Below are positions 27,923-35,508 of a stretch of DNA of 64,000 nucleotides, piece by piece. The stretch comes from Bacteroidota bacterium. GTDB taxonomy: Bacteria; Bacteroidota; Bacteroidia; Chitinophagales; Chitinophagaceae. The notes below the pieces were generated by a model. It had not been told where the DNA came from. It did no database searches and worked only from the letters and a program-made list of their open reading frames with translations. The stretch covers positions 73,903-137,902 of the forward strand of contig JAEWJK010000017.1 of the NCBI GenBank assembly GCA_023386555.1, written 5' to 3'. Numbering within the stretch: the stretch's first letter is position 1; the number at the start of each line of letters is the position of its first letter. A program made the translations under genes and the position numbers.

Positions 27923-28017
27923 AAATAAATTTCCAGGCAGATCATGTAAACGTACATAGTACAAAAGGCAGCTATAGGGTTGACAATTATTTACCCTCCT
28001 TCAGGTGTTATCACTAA
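27923..28017 (+). pseudogene. HNH endonuclease core fragment
   Basis: An open stretch encodes FQADHVNVHSTKGSYRVDNY and then LPSF before a stop. It matches residues about 76-100 of the intact HNH protein at 62163 (FQADHVKAHSTGGSHTVDNY), at both DNA and protein level. The upstream zinc-finger part and everything after PSF are lost. Before it, at 27777-27830, are GCTCCGG/TCTGGCC hairpin words like those after the intact HNH gene. The open frame from 27739 is not a gene of its own. Confidence 0.75.
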
Positions 28018-28155
28018 TTGAAGACTTATAGATATCTGGTTGGTAAGGATACCAACCAGTACGGAAATAAAACCACGCAATAACCATCTTGCCCTGTTGC
28101 CCACCTGCATTATTATTTGTTGTATCTGTATCTTAGAGTTACCAAAACAAATTTT

Positions 28156-28728
28156 ATGACGATTTCAACGTTAATTGCCACTCTTTTTTTAATTACATCA
28201 ACAACTGGTACACAATCATCTTTCCAGGTAACAGGTATAACAACTGCAAATACTAACAATGAAATAAAGCCGCTTGATATTTCTACTTCATTCGGATTAA
28301 AATGGACTATGCCGGATGAAGATTACACTTTAAATAAAAGTGAATTCGAAATGGTTTACCATTATGTTACTCCCTTAAAAGATGCTGAAGTATACATCAA
28401 ATTGTTCGATACAAAACAATCAAATGCTTTTAATATAACCAATAAACTAGTGAGCGAAAGAACCACTGATCTGAAAGCCGATGGCTTTGCTGTAAATGGT
28501 GTAGATGTTAAGTCGTATCTCACCAATATCAATACACAAAACTTTATACATGGTCTTTTAGCAACAGCAGGCTCAGATGCAAACCAGGGAAGTATCTTAT
28601 ATTTCTATTTTCATAGCGGGGGTCATGTAGTAAATATTCATGTAATCTATCCAAGTGTTAAGAATGTAAATGCAATTACAAAAAACGATATTAAGAAATT
28701 ACTGGCTTCATTTAAGTTTGGTTCGTAG
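28156..28728 (+). CDS. small exported protein, unknown function
   Basis: About 190 residues from the ATG at 28156; an upstream in-frame ATG (28117) precedes the signal-like sequence and is less likely. The N-terminus MTISTLIATLFLITSTTG looks like a signal peptide. The mature part is polar with mixed alpha/beta character (SSFQVTGI, WTMPDEDYTLNKSEFEMVYH, YFYFHSGGHVVNIHVIYPSV). No family recognised. It stands between two sets of HNH gene fragments, so it may be cargo of, or a bystander in, that repeat block. Confidence 0.6.
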   Translation: MTISTLIATLFLITSTTGTQSSFQVTGITTANTNNEIKPLDISTSFGLKWTMPDEDYTLNKSEFEMVYHYVTPLKDAEVYIKLFDTKQSNAFNITNKLVSERTTDLKADGFAVNGVDVKSYLTNINTQNFIHGLLATAGSDANQGSILYFYFHSGGHVVNIHVIYPSVKNVNAITKNDIKKLLASFKFGS

Positions 28729-28793
28729 CTTTTCCTATCGGCTTGTAAAGAACACCTCCATTAGGTAAACTTATTTATATGAAATGTTTTTTT

Positions 28794-29145
28794 CTCTAGC
28801 CGTTGTTGGTCTTGTGACCAACAACGTTCAAATGTGTAATGATGAGTTATTAGGACTAGATATGGCCCATGCATTTATTCAATGAAATGGATGTAAGAAA
28901 AAGAAGAAAAGCTGTACAACAGGGTAAGGCAGAGTCAATAAAATACTTTCCACAAGAACCCTTGGCAACCTCTAGCCGTTGTTGGTCTTGTGACCAACAA
29001 CGTTCAAATATGCAATGATGAGTTATTAGGACTAGATATGGCCCATGCATTTATGCAATGAAATGGATGTAAGAAAAAGAAGAAAAGCTGTACAACAGGG
29101 TAAGACAGAGTCAATAAAATACTTTCCACAAGAACCATTGGCCAA
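28794..29145 (+). pseudogene. two tandem HNH 3'-fragments behind palindromes
   Basis: Two tandem 176-bp units (28794 and 28970). Each starts with the palindrome GTTGTTGGTC-TTGT-GACCAACAAC and continues with the last third of the HNH gene, from TGCAATGATGAGTTATTAGG to CCACAAGAACC. Both share a 2-bp deletion relative to the intact gene at the codons for MQHEMD, which breaks the frame, so one unit was copied from the other after it had decayed. Confidence 0.8.
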
Positions 29146-29170
29146 AAAATAGGGCTTTAGCCCTTCAGTA

Positions 29171-29479
29171 TTGAGTAAGACTTCTATGCGACTCCGGTAC
29201 AACTCCGATGCAACCTCGGTACTTTACAGGTTTCAGATGTAAACCATACCATTAAATAACAGAAATCAATAATATATTTTTCAGGTAAATTTTTCATTTT
29301 AAGCCAGCACATCTAAAGCCGTTAACATCAATGCCTTACTACCCTAAAAACAGACGTTGTCAACTTTTCGGGAAACTTATTTGGAAACTTTCCAAACCTC
29401 CATCCCACAGCCTTCGCTGTATTAACCTTGTACCTGCCTTATACCTACTTTATACCTTCCTTATACCTACGCCGTATCT
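29171..29479 (+). repeat. 310-bp HNH-linked repeat, copy A
   Basis: Nearly identical to 63309-63619. Starts TTGAGTAAGAC; internal features are an inverted CCGGTAC/GGTAC pair, the palindrome TTTGGAAACTTTCCAAA, a small hairpin ACAGC-CTTC-GCTGT, and a terminal array of five 11-bp units of type CCTTATACCTA. Immediately upstream is TAGGGCTTTAGCCCTT (hairpin 29151-29164), which also follows the intact HNH gene. No conserved reading frame with a start codon. It fills most of the 883-bp gap 28729-29611. Confidence 0.8.
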
Positions 29480-29561
29480 ACAAGGAGGTTACGTCGTACT
29501 TAAGCCGATAGAAGCCGATGCATAGTATGCCTTTTCCGGGTAAGATTATTCCTCCCTTAAT

Positions 29562-29592
29562 GATGTCCTACACTTCCAAAGTGTAGGACATC
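29562..29592. repeat. 31-bp palindrome, copy 1
   Basis: Stem GATGTCCTACACTT with AAGTGTAGGACATC, 3-nt loop. Copies at 62068 and 62953. Lies just after the S8 protease stop on the minus strand, but without a T run. Confidence 0.8.
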
Positions 29593-29611
29593 TATCTAAA
29601 ATAGATCTATT

Positions 29612-31270
29612 TTACATCTTCATCACCTTCAACGTCTGCTTTTCCTTCACCCCAACATACTGGACAAAATAAACACCTCTCGCCAAATTAAATGCATTGC
29701 GAAATCTTGTTTCATAAATGCCATCCTGCGTTACATTCAATTCAACTTTATCTACAATTCTTCCTTGTGTGTCTATTAATCGTATAATCACTTTCCCTGT
29801 TTCAGGAGCTTTCATTCTTACCATCAAGTCGTTTATATTATTAAACGGAACAGGATTAGCAACAAACCAACTATTAGTGAAAGCTGTATTTCTTTTTGCT
29901 TCCAGTATTCCATAAGCAACTCTCATATTAGGAATTCCAAAACCTATTCTGTCATTAGGTGTATTGTAAGTGGGGCAACTTCTATAAACAGCATCCAATA
30001 TCTGCATATTATTAAATTCAGGAAATGCCTGCCATAAACATGCAATTAATCCTGCGATATTCGGATTAGCGAATGAAGTTCCATTCCCTGAAACAGGAAA
30101 ATTACCAAATCCTGCTATGATCGTTCCTGCACCAACCGAGGCAATATTGGGTTTTACTTTTCCGGGATAACCATAACTGCTGAACGATGCTAGTACACTT
30201 GATTGTGTTACAGCTCCTACAGCACAAACACTATCAGCATCTGCCGGAAAACCAATATACTTCCACGAACTGTTACCATCGTTACCAGCACTGTTCATAA
30301 CGATCATTCCTTTTTTTGCAGCATGGGTGGCACCTCTTGTTACCATTGTTGCATTCTTATAAAACTGGTTATAATTATGATTGAATGCAGGATCATCGAA
30401 ATCTGTATAACCAAGAGAAGACGAAATCATATCTGCACCACAGCTATCAACAAACTCAGCGCCCACAACCCAGTTATGCTCTTCTATAGGAAACTCGGTC
30501 GGTGCATTTTCTGTTCTCACCAACCAATAGTTTGCTTTAGGTGCTGTACCAACCATTTGTCCAGGCCAGTTAGCACACATAGTACTCAAACAAAACATAC
30601 CATGACTATCATCTTCATTCACACTGTTGTCAAAAGCAACAAAATCTTTTTCACCTAATATCTGTCCGTTAAGTCTTACACTGTCAAAGGCTGTAATGGT
30701 TTTATAAGAATTAAAGCCAGCGTCCAATACACCTATCATCATTCCTTGTCCGCTAAAACCTTTGTTATGCAGAAACTCACCTTCATGTATATGCACCTGG
30801 TTATAGTTGGTGCCATAATTATAAGTGTCAGCCATCGTTCTGGCTGCAATGGTTACATTGGGTAGAATGGTAATTGAATCATTAAACTTAACTTTCGGAG
30901 GTGCTGGCCTGTACCCGATGCCTTGTACATTCTTTACAAATGGCAGTGCCATGATCTTATTAATCGCTATGGGGTCAGTGCATTGTATTAATACCTGGTT
31001 CAGCCATTTTGATCTGCTGAGCAGAGTAACTGCTCCTTTACTCAAAACACTATCAATGTAACGTGGTACGATTGGCAGATCAGCGCTGTCTATCGAAATA
31101 TTATATCTTGTTCTTCTTGCGATGGCTCTCGCAGAAAGATATTGCGAAGGATTATTAATGCTGTGTGGAGTTGTATTCTTATTCGTGAATTCTACAATCA
31201 ATTTTGGATATTGTGCTTTTGCCTCACAAAAAAATATAAGAGAAAATAGGATAGCTAAAATGTGCTTCAT
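29612..31270 (-). CDS. S8 subtilisin-like protease with T9SS sorting domain
   Basis: A 552-residue secreted serine protease. Signal peptide MKHILAILFSLIFFCEAKAQ; catalytic Asp in MIGVLDAGF, His in DDSHGMFCLSTM and Ser in GNGTSFANPNIAGL. The last 80 residues (NPVPFNNINDLMVRM, TGKVIIRLIDTQGRIV, GVYFVQYVG) form a type A C-terminal sorting domain of the type IX secretion system, so the protein is expected at the cell surface or outside. The N-terminal propeptide includes the ARAIARRTRYNI motif usual in this group. Confidence 0.92.
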   Translation of the reverse strand: MKHILAILFSLIFFCEAKAQYPKLIVEFTNKNTTPHSINNPSQYLSARAIARRTRYNISIDSADLPIVPRYIDSVLSKGAVTLLSRSKWLNQVLIQCTDPIAINKIMALPFVKNVQGIGYRPAPPKVKFNDSITILPNVTIAARTMADTYNYGTNYNQVHIHEGEFLHNKGFSGQGMMIGVLDAGFNSYKTITAFDSVRLNGQILGEKDFVAFDNSVNEDDSHGMFCLSTMCANWPGQMVGTAPKANYWLVRTENAPTEFPIEEHNWVVGAEFVDSCGADMISSSLGYTDFDDPAFNHNYNQFYKNATMVTRGATHAAKKGMIVMNSAGNDGNSSWKYIGFPADADSVCAVGAVTQSSVLASFSSYGYPGKVKPNIASVGAGTIIAGFGNFPVSGNGTSFANPNIAGLIACLWQAFPEFNNMQILDAVYRSCPTYNTPNDRIGFGIPNMRVAYGILEAKRNTAFTNSWFVANPVPFNNINDLMVRMKAPETGKVIIRLIDTQGRIVDKVELNVTQDGIYETRFRNAFNLARGVYFVQYVGVKEKQTLKVMKM

Positions 31271-31343
31271 CGTTCCGGTTTACTTTCTAAAATTAAGTAT
31301 TTAGCATTTGTGGTAACCGGCTGTTATACGAATGGCAGCATCT

Positions 31344-31424
31344 AACCTGTCAGGTTTAATCATGCAGCATTAATAATATATGGCATGAACAACATTTTCT
31401 TTGGTTCAGCCAACCTGACAGGTT
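31344..31424. promoter_or_regulatory. paired AACCTGwCAGGTT palindromes
   Basis: AACCTGTCAGGTT (31344-31356) and AACCTGACAGGTT (31412-31424), 68 bp apart, lie in the promoter region between the divergent protease and regulator genes. They could be operator sites or a common repeat. On the plus strand TATCTTAG near 31464 could be a -7 box for the regulator. Confidence 0.35.
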
Positions 31425-31494
31425 TCAACTCATATAATATTATTCTACTATTTACTCCATCCTTATCTTAGCAGCCCTAAAATGTTTAATTCAC

Positions 31495-32655
31495 ATGGCA
31501 AGCACCAATGTATTGATTGTTGACGATGAGAAAGCGATAAGGAATGTGTTGAAGGATATTCTTTCAGTAGAAGGCTATAAAGTAGAAGAAGCTTCCGATG
31601 GTGAAGAAGGGTTGAAGAAGATTACTAATGTTGATGTTGTGCTTTGCGATATAAAAATGCCTAAGGTTGACGGCATCGAATTTCTGGAAAAAGCCTTAGA
31701 AATAAATCCTGAACTACCGATCATTATGATCAGTGGTCATGGTAATATTGATACAGCTGTAGAAGCAGTGAAAAAAGGAGCATTTGATTATATTTCAAAG
31801 CCACCGGATCTGAATCGTTTGCTCATTACTATTCGAAATGCTACCGACAGAAACAAGCTTTCCAAAGAAACAAAAGTGCTGAAGCGTAAGGTGAAGAAGG
31901 TTGAAGAGATGGTGGGTCAAAGTGAAGGCATTCTCAAGATCAGGGAAACGATCGATAAAGTAGCTCCAACCGATGCAAGAGTTTTAGTAACGGGTGAAAA
32001 TGGTAGCGGTAAAGAATTGGTGGCAAGATGGCTGCATTATAAAAGCAACAGGGCTGAAGGTCCGATAGTGGAAGTGAACTGTGCTGCGATACCAAGTGAG
32101 CTCATCGAAAGTGAATTATTCGGTCATGAAAAAGGATCATTTACTTCTGCCATCAAACAACGTATCGGAAAATTTGAACAAGCCAACGGAGGTACTTTAT
32201 TCCTGGATGAGATAGGAGATATGAGTTTGGATGCACAGGCAAAAGTACTACGTGCACTGCAGGAAGGTAAGATAACAAGAGTGGGTGGCGATAAAGAAAT
32301 TGCAGTAGATGTAAGAGTGATCGCTGCCACCAATAAAGACCTGATGAAGGAAGTGGAGGCAAAAGCTTTCCGTCTTGATCTGTATCATCGGCTGGGTGTT
32401 ATATTGATCCGTGTTCCTTCATTGAATGAAAGAAGAGATGATATTCCTCTGTTGGTTGATAAATTCCTTACAGATATTGCAGATGAATACGGCCAGGCGA
32501 AGAAATCCATTGATGCAAAAGCAATGGATGCATTGCAACAACATAACTGGACAGGTAACATCCGTGAATTAAGAAACGTAGTAGAAAGGTTGGTTATCCT
32601 ATCAGGCAAAACGATCAGTGCAGATGATGTGAGTAGTTATGTACTTCCAAGATAA
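31495..32655 (+). CDS. NtrC-like response regulator without DNA-binding domain
   Basis: A 386-residue receiver plus AAA+ protein. Receiver domain with acidic residues DDE, Asp52 in VLCDIKMP and the Lys of YISKPPD; AAA+ domain with Walker A TGENGSGKE, Walker B TLFLDEIGDM, and R-finger-like NWTGNIRELRN. The sigma-54 contact loop, GAFTGA in classical activators, reads GSFTSA, and the Fis-type helix-turn-helix is missing: the protein ends at SYVLPR. It may act without DNA binding, or on other partners. The NtrY-like kinase at 41813 is a possible partner by type only. Confidence 0.9.
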   Translation: MASTNVLIVDDEKAIRNVLKDILSVEGYKVEEASDGEEGLKKITNVDVVLCDIKMPKVDGIEFLEKALEINPELPIIMISGHGNIDTAVEAVKKGAFDYISKPPDLNRLLITIRNATDRNKLSKETKVLKRKVKKVEEMVGQSEGILKIRETIDKVAPTDARVLVTGENGSGKELVARWLHYKSNRAEGPIVEVNCAAIPSELIESELFGHEKGSFTSAIKQRIGKFEQANGGTLFLDEIGDMSLDAQAKVLRALQEGKITRVGGDKEIAVDVRVIAATNKDLMKEVEAKAFRLDLYHRLGVILIRVPSLNERRDDIPLLVDKFLTDIADEYGQAKKSIDAKAMDALQQHNWTGNIRELRNVVERLVILSGKTISADDVSSYVLPR

Positions 32656-32773
32656 GGTTCACGCAAAGAGCAAAGAAAGCAAAGCTGTGAAGATAAGTTA
32701 CAAAAAAAATTTACCTAAAGACGTTGAGTCTTTGTTTATTGGCTTTTGTCTGTAATACAGCTTTTCATTGAAT

Positions 32774-33153
32774 CATTTACACAGTAAATGATCTCTTTGC
32801 GTTCTTTGCGAATTAACAGTCTCAACATTTTTAGCAATCTCATTCTCCAAAAAAATCTGTTACACATAGATCGAACAAGATATTTCTCTGCGTTACCCTT
32901 TCTTCGAGGATCAAGTCTGACCATCACGTGCTAACTGAAGCCAGCAGTTTCACGCAAAGCCGCAAAGAAAGCAAGACGCAAAGTTTATTTCGGTAGCTTA
33001 TATGTTTTCATAGCGTCTTTGCGTCATAGCGGTTAACATATTTACGAAGTAAATTCCTCTGCGATCTCTGCGTTTTTAAATCTCGAACAATCAATAACCT
33101 CACCTCCATAAATTCTGTTGAACAGAATCACTCAAGAAATAATCTCTGCGTTA
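32774..33153. repeat. hairpin plus TTTGCG units 2 and 3
   Basis: Unit 2: CATTTACACAGTAAATG then ATCTCTTTGCGTTCTTTGCG to 32810, with TTCTCTGCGTTAC at 32884. Unit 3: ATTTACGAAGTAAAT then TCCTCTGCGATCTCTGCG to 33072, with ATCTCTGCGTTA at 33142. Same order of parts as at 13891 and 45623. Confidence 0.65.
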
Positions 33154-33232
33154 TCTCTTCTTTTTTCATTAACATTTCTCTTGTAATAAAACTACCTTAT
33201 TACTTACTAACCAGCAACAAGGGCAATTCCCC

Positions 33233-33240
33233 TATTTTTG
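33233..33240 (+). promoter_or_regulatory. lepB promoter, -7 box
   Basis: TATTTTTG matches TAnnTTTG, 20 bp before the lepB ATG; no clear -33 element. Confidence 0.4.
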
Positions 33241-33260
33241 TTCACTTTAATTAACCACTT

Positions 33261-34784
33261 ATGGGTTGGATCATTTTTATTCTCTGGATTGTTGGCTGGC
33301 ATATTGGTTTATACGGAATGTTTAAAAAAGCAGGTATTGCACCTTGGAAAGCACTAATTCCTTTTTATAACACCTGGATCATGGTTGAGCTATGCAAGAT
33401 TAAAAAGCTTTGGTTCTGGCTGCAGTTCATTCCAATTGCCGGGCAATTCATTACCATCTGGATATCCATCATCTGGGTAATGCACTTCGGTAAGTTTGAT
33501 CTCATCTCTCATACATTAACAGTATTCTTTCCCTATGTTTACTTTCCTTATTTAGGTTTTAATAAAACAGATCGGTGGAAAGGGCACGAAATATTCAAAC
33601 TGTATAAAAAACCTGCATCAAGAGAATGGATAGATGCTGCAGTATTTGCAATTGTTGCAGCAACAATCATCCGCACATTCATTTTCGAAGCTTATACAAT
33701 CCCTACTCCCAGTATGGAAAGAACTTTATTGGTGAATGATTTTCTCTTCGTAAATAAAATGAGCTATGGAGCCAGAATTCCACAAACACCATTAAGTTTT
33801 CCTTTCGTACATAATACACTTCCTTTCAGTACAACCACACCATCATATTTAGAATGGATACAGGTAGATTACAAACGCATCAAAGGTTTCGGCAATGTAA
33901 AACGTAATGATGTGGTAGTATTTAATTTCCCTGCCGGAGATACTATTATTAACCTGGCAAGCTTTGGTTCTAAAATTCCTTATTATGATGTATTGAGAGA
34001 ACAATACAATGGTAACAGGGAACAATTAAAAGCAGATTATCCTATTCATGTTCATCCAATGGATAAAACTGATAACTACATTAAAAGATGTGTAGGTGTT
34101 GCAGGTGATAAGATACAAGTGATCAAAGGTGTACTATATGTAAATGATAAACCTGCAGATGTTCCATCAGGTCAGCAAACAGATTATGTTGTGCAGACAA
34201 AAGGTATGTTCGATGAAGAATTTCTTACCAGTGAACTCGGATTCAAATTCGTTCAGAACGAGCAAGGCCAGATGGTAGAATTAAACAGTGATCTTGGGTT
34301 GATAAAAGAGAACACTTACATCATGAATCTGACTGCAGATAATGTAAAGAAGATAAGACAACATCCGATGTATATCTCAGATTCTATGTACACAGAAACA
34401 GAACCTGATGCTAAGATGTTTCCCCATGATGCTTTATATAAATGGAATGCTGACAATTATGGCCCGATACAAATACCGGGTAAAGGACAAACAGTTACAT
34501 TAACTGCTCAGAATATTAGCTTCTATCGTCGTATCATTACAACTTACGAGCATAACCAGTTAACAGAAACAAATGGTAGTTTCACCATCAATGGAAAGGC
34601 AACAAATACATATACTTTCAAATATGATTATTACTGGATGATGGGTGATAATCGTCATCGTAGCCAGGATAGTCGTTTCTGGGGTTTTGTTCCTGAAACA
34701 CACGTAGTAGGTAAGGCTTCTCTAATCTGGTTTAGCTGGGATGGTGGTCCAAGATGGAACAGGTTATTCAAAAGCATCAAATAA
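33261..34784 (+). CDS. lepB: signal peptidase I
   Basis: Removes signal peptides from secreted proteins at the inner membrane. The 507 residues start with a DUF5684-like membrane region (residues 1-110) that is extra to the usual enzyme, then a further membrane segment. The catalytic Ser151 is in YTIPTPSMERTLL, the general-base Lys275 in NYIKRCVGVAGDKI, and the box E motif in MMGDNRHRSQDSRFWGFVPE. Long insertions between Ser and Lys are common in Bacteroidota LepB proteins. Confidence 0.95.
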   Translation: MGWIIFILWIVGWHIGLYGMFKKAGIAPWKALIPFYNTWIMVELCKIKKLWFWLQFIPIAGQFITIWISIIWVMHFGKFDLISHTLTVFFPYVYFPYLGFNKTDRWKGHEIFKLYKKPASREWIDAAVFAIVAATIIRTFIFEAYTIPTPSMERTLLVNDFLFVNKMSYGARIPQTPLSFPFVHNTLPFSTTTPSYLEWIQVDYKRIKGFGNVKRNDVVVFNFPAGDTIINLASFGSKIPYYDVLREQYNGNREQLKADYPIHVHPMDKTDNYIKRCVGVAGDKIQVIKGVLYVNDKPADVPSGQQTDYVVQTKGMFDEEFLTSELGFKFVQNEQGQMVELNSDLGLIKENTYIMNLTADNVKKIRQHPMYISDSMYTETEPDAKMFPHDALYKWNADNYGPIQIPGKGQTVTLTAQNISFYRRIITTYEHNQLTETNGSFTINGKATNTYTFKYDYYWMMGDNRHRSQDSRFWGFVPETHVVGKASLIWFSWDGGPRWNRLFKSIK

Positions 34785-34800
34785 AATCTTATCTTAGTCA

Positions 34801-34826
34801 ATCCTCACCACGGTGGGGATTTTTTA
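34801..34826 (+). terminator. terminator after lepB
   Basis: ATCCTCAC pairs with GTGGGGAT (one G-T) around CACG, followed by TTTTT. It overlaps the 5' leader of the cdd gene. Confidence 0.75.
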
Positions 34827-34839
34827 TCAAACACACCGA

Positions 34840-35322
34840 ATGACTGAGCAATATAATTTTGAATACGAAGTTTACAATTCAATTGATGAGCTGAATACCT
34901 CAGACAAACAATTATTACAGGCAGCAAAAGATTTTACATCTACTGCTTATGCACCTTATTCTAACTTTCATGTAGCTGCTGTTGCAAAACTTGCAAACGG
35001 AGAGATCATTAAAGGAACCAACCAGGAAAATGCAAGTTACCCGGTAGGTACTTGTGCAGAAAGAGCTTTGTTAGGTTCGCTGGGTGCATTATTTCCGAAC
35101 GAACCGATCGAAACAATGGCCATCACCTACCATAATCTTAATGGCACAAGCGATACTCCTGCTTCACCTTGTGGTATGTGCAGACAAGCTTTACGTGAAT
35201 ATGAAGTAAGAACAAACCAATCCATTCGTTTGATTCTTGCAGGTAAAGAAGGAAGGATATTTATTATACCAAAAGCTTCGATGTTACTGCCATTAGGCTT
35301 TACGGGTGATGATTTGAAATAA
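34840..35322 (+). CDS. cdd: cytidine deaminase
   Basis: Pyrimidine-salvage enzyme converting cytidine and deoxycytidine to uridine forms. 160 residues from the ATG at 34840 (MTEQYNFEYEVY); a GTG 27 bp upstream lies inside the lepB terminator and is rejected. The zinc site is visible as GTCAERALL (Cys and catalytic Glu) and PASPCGMCRQAL; APYSNFHVAAV is the substrate-binding signature. Confidence 0.93.
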   Translation: MTEQYNFEYEVYNSIDELNTSDKQLLQAAKDFTSTAYAPYSNFHVAAVAKLANGEIIKGTNQENASYPVGTCAERALLGSLGALFPNEPIETMAITYHNLNGTSDTPASPCGMCRQALREYEVRTNQSIRLILAGKEGRIFIIPKASMLLPLGFTGDDLK

Positions 35323-35508
35323 TTGTTTCGCCAGCTTTTAGTTTTCATAGCATCGTCTGTTGTGTCAAATCGACGAAGGAGATTTCACCGAGGCAAAACT
35401 CTAAAATAATATATGGAGGTACTCTCTTATACGTTCTGAACTTTATTCAACAGTCAATAGAAACTGGCGGACTGATTTTTGCTTAATTTCATCTCAAACA
35501 CTTTGCTC

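Larger units (their letters stand above)
32656..33260. other. 605-bp intergenic repeat region
   Basis: Gap between the regulator and lepB. It holds two hairpin plus TTTGCG units and several ACGCAAAG words (32661-32690, 32951-32990), and the probable lepB promoter at its end. No gene seen; the open frames here derive from repeats. Confidence 0.6.

Noticed and set aside
27739..28017. A 92-codon gene after the rRNA methyltransferase
   Set aside because: The start lies inside the methyltransferase gene and the rest is hairpins plus an HNH fragment; annotated as a pseudogene piece.
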